From Astropecten irregularis (Eukaryota > Echinodermata > Asteroidea > Paxillosida > Astropectinidae), in contig OZ020259.1 of assembly GCA_963971285.1 (NCBI GenBank), forward strand, positions 2,728,001 through 2,792,000: 64,000 nucleotides of DNA, in the 5' to 3' direction. This document shows, in pieces, positions 10,801 through 22,800 of the stretch. A program made the translations under genes and the position numbers. The notes under the pieces were generated by a model. That model did no database searches, was not told where the DNA came from, and saw only the letters and a list, made by a program, of their open reading frames with translations. The first letter of the stretch is position 1. Each line of letters begins with the position of its first letter.

Positions 10801-13800
10801 TTTTTTGGGTGGTACGTCTGCAGGTTCGTCTGTCGTTGGAGTAGGAGATGGTGCAAGTGTGTCCTCCTTAGGAAGCAGCTGTAGTCCACCTCCCGCTAGC
10901 GAAGACGACAGGCCCCTCAACGATCAAGACTACCCAAGATCACCAACGGCTCAGAGACGCTCGGGAATCGGTAAAAAAAACTTGATCCCAAATTTGCTTC
11001 TCTATCTTCGTAGTGAATATTAATGAAGTACAGGCGTCTGTTTATGTTCCTTAGCAGGGCTCGAAATATCCACTAGACCTTGGACCGAGTCTAGTGATTT
11101 CAGTGTCGGTCTAGTAAAGTGTGTACTGCACTTGTCCGGCTGTCTAGTGATTTTATTTTCCTTGCAAAATTAAAATGGTGCCTAAATTGATGATTTTTGA
11201 CACAATATTGCATACAATTATGGTTTTCCTATAGATATGAATGCCACAGGTCTAGTGACAAAAGTTCGATCTAGTAAAATGCTTCAGTTATTAGACCTGC
11301 TGTTCAATGCTTTTTCCCATGAAATTCGAGCCTTGCTTAGGATGTATTTGATTCAGACAGTCACAGATATCAGTCGGTGATTCATGCAATGGTTCTCAGA
11401 CAAGATATCCGTCCGTTGACCTGCCGGAAAAAAACATGTCTTTTCCCAAAAGATTTATTCCTACAGTACACCGTCACCAACCTGTTTCAAGTGTTTCTTA
11501 TATTGAGAGCAACCACACACAGACTAGGGCCTCTTTAATTTGACGAGAGCGCTTGCGTCAGAATTTTAAGTTTGGGAAAGCTATTGATTTTGAGTCAGTT
11601 GGGAGGAATTTTGCAGCTGTGTATAGGGACACCTTCCCCATCCTTTATCAGTCAAGTGTCTGAACTGTTTAAAGGTAGTATCACACTTTGGTATTAAAGA
11701 AACCAAAACAGAAATGTTCACAGATTTATGAAGAATTTGTGTCAACCTTTTAATTTTTCTTGAAAATTTCAAAGAACTTTACTGTCAGAAATATTTATTT
11801 GCTTGGAATCCTTGAAAACAAAACCTTTTGTCTATAAATTTTGGTCAAGTTGGGTTTTGTTTTTGTTTTTGTTTTTGTTTTTGTTTTTGTTTTGTTTTTG
11901 TTTTTGTTTTTGTTTTTGTTTTTGTTGTTTTTGTTTTTGTTTTTTGTTTTTTGTTTCCTTTAAAAGGAAAGGATTTTGTTGTTTAATGTGTGACACAGAA
12001 ATAGTCTGTTATAGTGGTCGTTCATTATATAGTGAACAATGTTCGGTATGCCTTGTACATACAAATTGGGAGTCAAGGATGATGTTCAGTATAGCTAAGT
12101 GTTCGGCAAACCGGTGTTCGTTGCACTGTAGTGAGTTCAGAACAGCAAGAATTGAAATTGTTGTGATTATTCTTTTTTTTTCTACGTAGTCATTCCACCC
12201 CAACAAGAAGAGCTTTCTTCCCACATGCGGGAGCGCCGTGGCTCGGCCACCACTCTCGCTGTTCCAGAGAGAGCATCCCGAAGACCACGAAGCCCCTCTC
12301 CGACCAGACGGGAACGCATGAGCACTGAGCCGGTGGAGGTATACCGCAAGAGTCAAGACCCTCCCTCCAGGTTTGCTCGCTACTCTGACGACGTGGACGG
12401 GCAGAGCCGGCAGTCCCCTCCAAGGAACCAGAGAGATCGGGAGAGGATGGGTCGGGAGCATGATTCTAGGGACCACGATCCTCGCGATCGGGACCCCAGA
12501 ACTCATGACCTCAGAGAGCGTGATCCAAGGGATCGCGACTCGCGGGATCGCGGTCTGAGGGATCGTGATCGCCCCGTCGATCACGATCTGAGGGATCGCG
12601 ACCTGCGGGATCGCAACCCCCGGGACCGCGACTCTCGAGACCTTGATCCCAGGGAACACGGCCGGGAAACTCACACCCGGGAAGCTCACACACGGGAAGC
12701 TCATGATCGGGAGTTCAGGGACCGAGACCGGGACCGGGAACGGGACCGGAGGGATCAGGTAGATCTGAGAGACCTTACTCCTCAGGAGCTGGACATGCGA
12801 GATCGCAGCCACAGCCGGCGTGACATGCACGAACAAGAGATGCTGGAACGAGAGATGCGTGACCCGCGGGACCGCGCCCACCGCGCATTATCGCCACCAG
12901 CAGGATACGACTACGATCGCATGAGCGGCAGGCGATCGCGCTCGCCGAGCCGAAGAGCCGACATGCACCACGCTGACCCTCACCGGAGAACGAGATCGGA
13001 GAACCGTGGTGAGATGGACTATGACAGACAGTACAGGTCACACGCTCATCCAGCGACGTCGAACATCGATGCTTCCAGCCTGCCAAACTCTCCGGTTCAC
13101 GGCAGTAGAGGGAGCCCTGTATCAACGCCTTCCACACCACGAAAGCACCGACAGCTACCCCAGGTTCCTGCGCATCTGAAATCGGACAAAGGTAAGAGAA
13201 ATGTCGTCATTATTTTAAAACGATAAGGCACTACACATGGGCCATTGTAATGTAACTTTGCATGTTAACACTCCTTACACAGATGAAGTTTGATGCGGGC
13301 ACATCAAGCTGTAGCAATCAAGCTGTTTATCAAGTACATTTTACCGTCAGTCTTGTGTTCTTTGGGAGTTTCTTTGCCTCATGCTGTTATAAAACCATAA
13401 TCCCAAACCGTAAACCGCGGGAATGGGGAAGTATGATAGGCCAGGTTGGTCTAAATATATCTAGGGACATAAATTGGGGTCCTGTGCACTTATTATCAAA
13501 CTGAATCAAGTGTCTGTTTGGATGTCTTTCTTGACAAAAAGGAACGGCCGAAATTGAAGAGCGAGCCCGCCAGATCAAACTGAAGATGAAACTGAACCAG
13601 TACAAGCAGGCGGTCTCGGCCAACACCCTCTCGCCCCACGGATCGGTGTCCGGGGCGCCGGGAGGCGGCGGACCCATCCTGGAGGGCCCGCCCAGGCCCC
13701 GTCGCAAGCAGAGTCCCGACAACATCTCCATCAAGTCGTCGGACAGCAACGTGTCCAGCACCAGCGACGTGTCGGCCATCACGCAGGCCAGCACCGCTAG

Positions 13801-16800
13801 TGCTTTCTCAACACAGTCAGAGCGCCGGCCTACGAGAAAACTGAGGTAAGTTTTTGTGGAGTGTGGCTCAATAAAATGACGTCCAAAGTTTGAACTTTGT
13901 GAGTTTGGAGTGAGGTTGAAGCACTGGAAGTTACTTGCAGTCTCTATCTGTCTATGAAAGAAACTGCACTCACTGACGACTATTGAACGGATTATTTTAT
14001 CAAATTCCGTTAAAGATATTCGTTGCTCAGTGACCAAGAGGAGAGAATTTGTTCCGAGAGAAAGTGTGGTGTGAAGTTGTCAATAACGTCGTGGCTTGGT
14101 GTGTTTTGATTAATGATATGAATGGCTCCTGCTGAGCTTGGTTTGAGCTCTTGGACCCATGCTTCGCTGCTAACATCATCCTCACAATGATAATCCATCT
14201 CCCGTCTACGACAACCAACATTTAAATAACAGGCTGCCATTTGCCGATGAGTTACACACTAACCAGACAATGCCGTGCTTAACTCATACCACACACTGAT
14301 ACAGTGGAACGCCGCTATAACGAACATTTGGCTAAACTGCGGCCTATTTCATGGAGCTGTTTATAAGCGCAAAAATTTGCTTAGCACAATATGTCTTGCT
14401 CAATAAAACAAACCACCATTAAAAATTTCTTTTGATATTCATGGTCAGCGAACAACAGCCAAAGAACAATCACAAGTGATACACAACACATGGAAATGTG
14501 GTTGTTAATCCTGTTTTTATCAAGACGTCAAATATCATGGTTAGCAGGGCCGTGAAATTGGCCCCGATCATCATCCTTGGCTCCCAGTTTTTGTGTACAA
14601 TGTACAGACCTGCTGAACGTCGTTCACTGTATAAATGAACGACCACTATAAACAGACAATTTCTGTGTATCCCGCAGGCGCGGTTCTACAGCCAATATTT
14701 TTTGGGGGCTAGAAGACCCAATATTTTGGGTTCTTCTAACACTTGCTTCTGCTATGTCTTATTAGGGGTAAAAAAAACTTGCACCTATATCAGCCCCCCC
14801 CCCCCATCCCCTGTAGAACCGCGCCTGCATCCCAGCGTGTTTGTTTTAGCGGCGTTCCACAGTACTGACTCATTTCATCATCTTCAAAAGCCACTGCTTG
14901 AATTGTCTCCAAGCTACATGACCCTAACAATACACAATAGGTCTCTGTCCCATCTTGCTGAACAGATGACATTACTAACAATGCTTTCACTGTATTCCAC
15001 CTGCATATACCACAGTTTACCACACATGGTTTGTTCCTGTGGTAAGTGTGGTATCCTGTATACCACAATACACCACGGTGTGGGTTATGTTCAAGTCCCC
15101 CTGTGGAGACTGTGGTAGTGTGTGGTAAGCAGCTCATGTCTTGTGTGATAGGTGTAGAGGGTTAGGGTTCATGCAGTTAACATCATGTCTGTTGTAACTT
15201 TATTCATGATTTCAACAGCCGTCTTTAGCTTAAACATGTGACCTTAATCAAGCAAATTAGCAAATTAGTTACCATTTAACATGTAGTGTTTTTTTTACAA
15301 TAAAATTTGAGGTAGAGATTAAGCAACTTTTTTTTATTTATTATCTTGGGCAGATTTTGGTATCTTTAGAGTTGATTTAAAATAGTTGAGATTTATAATT
15401 GAATATAAGATAAGGTTATTGGTTTTGTAGTAGCACGATGAGACATATCATTCTGTTTTATGAGTTGTGTGGCTCTGAAAAGAGCCGATTAACTTGACGT
15501 TCCGGCCAGTACCGGTATTATGCGCTGGTCATCTTCAGGAGAATGCTCGACTGGCCGCAATGTCAAGGTAACCCAGTCTCTTCAGAGCCACCCATTTTCT
15601 CATGATGTTACCACAATAATACATTTTATCAATGCGCGGTATTTTTTAACGCTTGAGGGCGCTTTGAATTACTTCTGGGGGTCATTTGACAATGCCTTGT
15701 TCTTGTGTACCGCTGTGTCAGAATACAACTCGTACATGTCGTAGTAAAAATATACACTTCTATCGTATCCCAAAAGACAAAATTGTCCGTAAATGACCTC
15801 TGCTCAATTGACAATTAACCGGACCGTACCCCCGGAAGTAAATAAAGTTGTACACCTAACAGCGCCCTCATGCGTTCAAAAATACTGCGCATTGAAGATA
15901 AAATCATTTATACTCAGTGACACACTAGTTGGTTTTATTAATCGTATCATTCAGTGACTGGTTACAAGTCTATGCTTGAAGGGTAAGATAGGCCTACAGC
16001 TAAAAATAGATATATAGGTTGGAAAGTTCTAGAGCTGATCAGTTATTACCATATAAGGCAATCCTTGGGCAATGCAAATGAGATGCAAATATATGCAAAT
16101 ATAGCAAGGCCCCTATCCAATCAGGAAGAAGGTGGACAAACTTGTAACCAATGAGAGAGCTTGCTGTATCCAGGGACACATGGGGTGTTTTTGTGACTTG
16201 CAGTATATTGCTTCACTTTGTCACAGCCTATTGCACAAGCAACACTTCGTTGTTTGGCAATGAAAATATTTCAAGGCTGTGGCCTTTAATCAAATAAGTT
16301 GTTCCTGTTTGTGTTCTTTATGGAATCTGAGTTTAATTACCTTATAAAATCAAACGAAAGATACAGTAGTCTGGTAGTTGGCAGAATTCAAGATAGAACA
16401 TCCAATATAATAAGTTTATAGTGTTTTAAGCCTTACACATAACTTACGTTAATATTGTCTGTACAATGTACATTTGGTTAAAGACTGTTATGCTAATCAT
16501 AGCAATCTGATATTGCTCCATTCAAGGCCAAAGTGACCTTGGCGCCTTGCCCATAAAAATGCCAAATTCAAGGCCTGATGCTTACGGTCAAACGAGCAGA
16601 AAGTAGAAATGTATAGTCTCTGACTTAATTCTTTAAAGGTAGAATCATACTTTGGCAGCATATACCAAAACAGAAATCTCCACAGATTTACCGATAACTT
16701 ACAGGGTATAAAGATAGTGATGGTAGAAACATACCGTTAAAATGTTTCTGCCTGAAATCCTATATTCATCCAGAAAAGAGTAAAACCAAAGACCAAAAAC

Positions 16801-19800
16801 AGTTTTGATCTTATGGTGATCCGGATCCCATTTTAGCGTACCCTGCTTAGGAGGTGGATCCCTAAATATCGGATCCTTTGCGTTCAACAAACATGCCCCA
16901 AAACTCCCGTTTTTCACTGTTTTCTCAAAAAGTGCCGAATTGGACTGAAAAATGCAGTGTAGCAATTTTTCTAATAAACACTTTGGCTTGAGGATGTGTA
17001 ATGTTTTGGTGGCACCGTTGTCATGGTAATGTGTCTCTACACACTGGGCTAATTATACCAGGACATCTCAGATACCAAGCAGGAAACATCCCTTCTCTTT
17101 AACCCTTGCTTCTCAGCTCTACATCGCTCTAGTCTCTGTTTCAGTTTTCCAAAACCTTTCTGTCTCTTTCCTTAAAGGTAGCATGTTTGTACAAAGTTGC
17201 ATGGATTTGTACGTGTTGTCATTTGGGTTCACATCAAATGTATAATATGATGGTGTAAAGTGAAAGGTAGATTTGTACGCTGCAGATAGTTGTTATTTGT
17301 TTCAAGATAGCCCAAAACGGGGTATGCGCAAAGCATTCTGGGTAAAGTTGTTGCTTGGGCAGGTTTGAGTGATGTACATTTGCCACAAGATTACCCACAG
17401 TCCTTTGCGTGCGCATGCGTAGTGCCAAAGTTATTTTCGATAACGTCCATTTCAGGGTTTTGAAACGTACATTCAGCTTTTAGCATTTCCAAACCATGTT
17501 TCTTTCAACTCTCTATATTGTAATGGGTTCTTCAGCCTTTAAATCAAACTAACAGTGGTATAGACCTTTCTTTTGTTTACAAACATTGACTGTTGGTTGG
17601 CAATACTTGGCATGGCCGGCCAAATGTTGCAAATCATTTCGTCTTCTTGACAGACGGCGTGACCAAATTCAACAATTGCCATAACTTGTCACAGCTGTAC
17701 ACAATACATATCATCATTGCTTGTATTGTTTCCATTACATTCAGCAATATCTTTCAATGTTTATGAAACGTTGTGTACAAATTGTGGTTATTTTTTATGC
17801 CCGGCTTTGATGGCTCGCCCTAGTCTCCGCCATCTTGGTTGGCAAAAATAACCGGGCTGTGACGTTGCAAAAGAAAGGTCTATAATTCTCGGTACGGGTC
17901 ACTCATCTTATCTGTCACGTAGAATAGCAAAAAAAGAAAAGAAACATTTTTGAAGGTAGAGGGCGCTATTCAGGTTTACCAGTCTAACACATATCGATGA
18001 AATGTCAAAACAGTACATGGACACGTATTAATTATGCAATCCATGATTTATACAATGGACTAGTACTGCATACAGTCAGCATTGGAATGCATTTTGTGTT
18101 TATTGCGATCATGGTTGACTGGTACCGGTATGTACTGCATGCAACACAGGTAAATCTGTCGCTTAGGGCCTTTCCACACCACGCTAAAAAAAACTCTCAA
18201 CCATTGAGAAATTATTCTCTCATGGGTGTAAAATCTTACAAAAGTGTCATCGTGTGAAAGACACCAATGCTTGAGAGCGACCCACGTCCCTGGTGAGTCC
18301 TTGTGAGATTTTGACTGAGGTCCAGACCCATGAGAGAATTTCCTCAATGGTTGAGAGGTTTCAACGTCGTGTGAAAAGGCCTTTAGTGTTAAAATTTATG
18401 GGCCTTTTGTACGAAACCAGGCTTGAGGCTAGGCTTGGAACTTATTTTACTTCCGCCATTTGAGGCCCACCAAACGAAATGAAGGGATTGGGCCACATGA
18501 AGAAGTTTTAGAAAGGCTCCAGCTGTTGCTGTGTATCTCATAAGCCCTTTGTTTCATTTAGGACACAAAATGGCAGGCGGTAGCAGCAAAATAAATCCCA
18601 AGCCTAGCCTCACGCCACATTTCGTAAAAAGTCCCCAATTTTCCTCTCCATAATTCTGCCTCATTTCATTGCATGCTTATGATTATTAATGTCAATTTGC
18701 ATGAGTTGGTATGGGCGTTGCCATATTGCATGGTCGTTGTGTTTGGTGATAATGGTACCTCATTATTGTATACGGTGACAGTATCATACACTGTATGTGG
18801 ATATGGTACATGTACAGCAGTGGTCCAGTGAGTGTATTAGCAATTCTAGAATCAATTTTAATATGTCTTTAATATGTTAATGTGAGTATTTACAAATTCA
18901 GCTGGCGTATTTCTGGCATTTTTTCTTTTGCATTTTACCAATTTGTTGCCAGTTATCAATTGTTTTCATGGACTGTGAATTTTGTGATATTAAGCACCTA
19001 AATTTGCTATAAAACAACCCAAAGCACTGGTAGAAAAAAATTAGTATGCCAGCCAAAACTCCTTGTGAATATTTAATGCTCAGCAAACCATGCTCGAATA
19101 CAAGTCAAAAGCAATATAAAACATCACATGTAAATTTTTGTTGCAATCCTATTTGATCAAGGAAGACATTTTGTGCTTTTAAAAGCAATTTTTTTTGTGC
19201 TTAAGCAGCTCTATGAAATTGGCTAATGGTTATGGAGATATTTATTTGTTCAAATTTGATTCTGTTTTTTTTTATTTATTATTCTGTTTTATAGGCCTAT
19301 TGCATCAAAATCGGACCCACAATACAGTGTGCACTAGGTTATGTTAATGCTAATACGACAGCTGAATTTTGTGATGTACAATGTAGTTGAATGAATATCA
19401 TAGTGTTTTGTTATAGTGCTGTATGAATGTGCCCGTTGTACATGTATGGCTGCAGGGGTCGAAATCTTGTGGACAATGGTACATTTTATTAAGCTCAGCT
19501 AGCAGGATTTGTAAAAATTGTTGGTTTTTTAACCAAAATTGTTGATTTTTTTACCAAAATTGTGGGTTTTTAACCAAAATTGTGGGTTTTCAAACCAATT
19601 TTTTTTTTTTTTAACCAAAATTGTTGGTTTTGTTTACCAATCCTCAACACATTTTTGGTGAAATCAACCCCAGGGGTGTTTCTTAGATTTGTGATACCAT
19701 TATCAAATGTATACCATTTGTAAGCTTTACTTCTTTTATTATTCGTTTGGCATACATGCACGTATGTTTTATGGACAAAATACATTGTACTTCTAGCTCA

Positions 19801-22800
19801 TTCTTACTTTTTCTTTCTTCAAAATCCGACCAGTTGATCACTCTCATTTCGACCCCTGCATGACTTTACATTGTATGTTAAGAAAATGCTTCCATTTGGT
19901 CGAACTTGTATACACCTTAATAATTATACTTTAAAATGTTGACATGACTTATCTTCGCCATAGGGCTGGATAGCTGAAAATAATGATAAAGGGCTAAAAG
20001 GCCTTATTAATGTGATACATGTATTCATTCCGAAGTCTTGGTTGGTACCATAGAGTTAAATAAAAAACTAGAGTGCGCGCTTCGTATTCAACGTGCACGT
20101 TGTCTGTACTCCGGCTTGGACGCGTAGCCGCCATCTTTCCTGGTGTAACTTCACAGGCGCAGTAGAGTCAAAATACCGTACCCGGATGTTACTCAGTGAA
20201 CTGCGCTCAGTGTGCGTGATGCAATGGTCGACACAATATGTGGAACCCGTATCTTGATATGCACAGTGCTGCGCGCACGAACCGAGGTTCGGATATGTAC
20301 GCACAATTTGAAACGGGATGCGCACATTGGCCCTTGTTTGGTTTTCTTAAGCCAATGACGCTGGCCATGCATGGTTGAGTGTATCACGCGCAGAGTGCAC
20401 ACTCTAGTTTTTTTTTATTTAACTCTATGGTTGGTACCCAACTACCAATTTCTGTCTCGGACAAAAAAATCAGCAGGTTTTATAAGCCAATCAGCATGAC
20501 CAGATGGAAGCATACAGTCCATACATAAATGTATTGTAGTAGCAATGAATAGTGAGTGATTGACTTGTTCCACGACAATTGAAATCTCCGCTGTCATTCG
20601 TCAACTTTCAAAAATAAAAAAAGTACAAGTGCATTTATATTTATATTCGATGCCAGATTTTTTAAATGCAAAAACCAAAATATTAATTGCAGATCATGCC
20701 AATAATATAGTCACTTTGCGTCCAATTTATGCATAAAGTGAGATATGAATGACATATGGACGAGTAGCTGCAGTAACTGTAGCCCAATATTACTCCTGAC
20801 GTTGTTGTCGTATATAGGGCTACAGGAAAATGTATATGAAAATCACGAGTTCACGACATCAGGAACACCAGGGTGAGTCATTATGCCACAGATCGCTGAA
20901 TAACAGTCATTTTAGGGGTGGGGAATTTTCGACGTGTGATTTTCATATCTTCCTGTAGCCTTATATACGACAACAACGTCAGGAGTAATATTGGGCTACA
21001 GTTACTGCAGCTAATGGACGAGCTGATATTATGCAGCATTTTATATTGATACGAGATGATATCAATTTTCCATGGAACAAATGATTCGCTCACTGTTCTA
21101 TATCTTCATTGTCATGGTTATACAGAACTTTTTTGCCAGTTCCGTTTCTTTTGTCTGTCCGTGTCACTCTATCCTCCTCTGTTTGTCTGCATATTTCCGC
21201 TCTGGAAATCAATCAACTTTTCACCGCTTCAGAAACCCGTTTCCCTGCCCCCTCGATAAAAAAAAAAAATATTTTATTCAAGATTAATATCAAACACCTT
21301 TCAGAGAGATCGCTTCGTTGGCCGTTTGCGGGAATATGCGGGTTGCATGTTGAGGCCGTTACCAGACCTTGCCAGTTTGACGTGAGCCAGACTTCTCTCT
21401 CGACTGAGATTCGGGCAAAGTTCCGTCGACCGAGAGGACAGTGCGGGAAGTGCTTTGTCCTGAACGAAGGTTTGAAGACCATTAGGGATATAATTACAAG
21501 TTTGCAGATGTTAATCCCCGTGGGATATTGACAGATTGGAAGTAGATCGAGTCTGCTAAAAATCTAAGTATGGATAATCGGTAAGAATGTTTGATTAAAT
21601 CCAGATATTATCAGAAAGTGTAGAGGATAGATATTAGAAAGAGGAGTTTCTAAATTTTATAGAAGTTTTAGTATTCATTAAAGGTACATGTAGTATCATA
21701 CTTTGGTAAGACACCAAAACAGAGATGTTCACAGATTTACGTATAACTTACAGGGTATGAAGATGGTGGTGGTATAGAAACATACCATTACAATTTTTCC
21801 GCATAAAAAAATTACCGAAAATCTTTTTGATCTTTTTAAAGATCAAAAATAAACATGATAAAAGAGAAAAGACTTAAGAAATACTGTGGCCGTTTTTCAC
21901 TGTTTTCTGAAAAAGTGGGCACTGTATGGGACTGAAATTTTCACAGATGACTGTTACTGTATCTGTCTTGATATTTTTGCCCATGAATCTGTATTTCTTT
22001 GATAAAAACAAAAGTATGAAACTACCTTTAACTTTACTCTCCTTTAGGTCAACAGTTTTTATAAAAAAAAAAGAAAACCACATTATGGCAGCAATTTGAT
22101 GTGGCCGTAATATATTTTTTTTTTCAAAAAGTAGAAACAATTTTTCCGTCAAATATATTTTTTTTCTGTAGTCTATAATCTTTGTCTATAAAGTTTGGTT
22201 TAGCTGGGTTTTTGTAACAAAGGAAAAAGGTTAAATTATGAGATTGTCACCAATATAGCTTTCTCAGAAATTTATATTTTACATGTATACAGGTTTAAAT
22301 GACACATGTATAATAATAATGTCCGTAGAAAAAAATGAAGAAAAAAATTACATTATTTGACATAAAAAGTACTATCTACTGATCGAATACAGATTAGTAC
22401 AAACATTTTTTGTAACAGAACAAGAAACCCACACATTCACAACACGTTCTCCCAAAATAGTACAAAAAATAATACATAGCGTAATTATTAAATAATACAC
22501 AGAATGAAGCTGGTACATTTTACCCTTATGATGTACCAAAATACAAATTATTCTTGAATAGGTTAGACATGATGTAGTTCACTACCTGCATGAGTATTAT
22601 GTCTAGCTATTACATAATCTGGGCCCAATAGGGCTCCGCGCTCGAGCTATTTATAGAATACGCCCTTTATATCGACAGCTATAGTTACCCGGATGTTTGG
22701 ACAAATATTATAACGTTTATGTGTTAGTTAATTAGGCAACGTGTGACTTGTTTGTCCGAACATCTGAATGTGACGTCACAAGCGCGGAGCTCTATTTCAT

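Larger units (their letters stand above)
7653..10970 (+). other. RIMS: diverged duplicate exon pair in the RIM linker
   Basis: Marks the span that holds the two paralogous cassette exons and the 3.1-kb intron between them. The intron contains a mariner-like fold-back (7800-8233), a TA-rich microsatellite near 8485-8527, and several MITE-like elements. See the exon entries for coding details. Confidence 0.6.

Noticed and set aside
11803..12189. 128-codon Phe/Leu/Cys-rich frame
   Set aside because: Product of the (TTTTTG)n microsatellite.
12009..12881. 290-codon frame on the minus strand opposite the RD-rich RIM exon
   Set aside because: It is a shadow of the biased codons of the RD/RE tract (GATCGCGA-type words read in reverse give Val/Ala/Ile/Pro repeats). 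The plus strand has splice sites and family similarity.
13387..14037. 216-codon minus-strand frame
   Set aside because: Overlaps the conserved RIM exon 13542-13845 in antisense and has no splice or family support.
21109..21531. 140-codon frame in the RIM intron
   Set aside because: No start context, it crosses a poly-A run, and no known domain is visible. Only the GC-rich patch was kept as a question.
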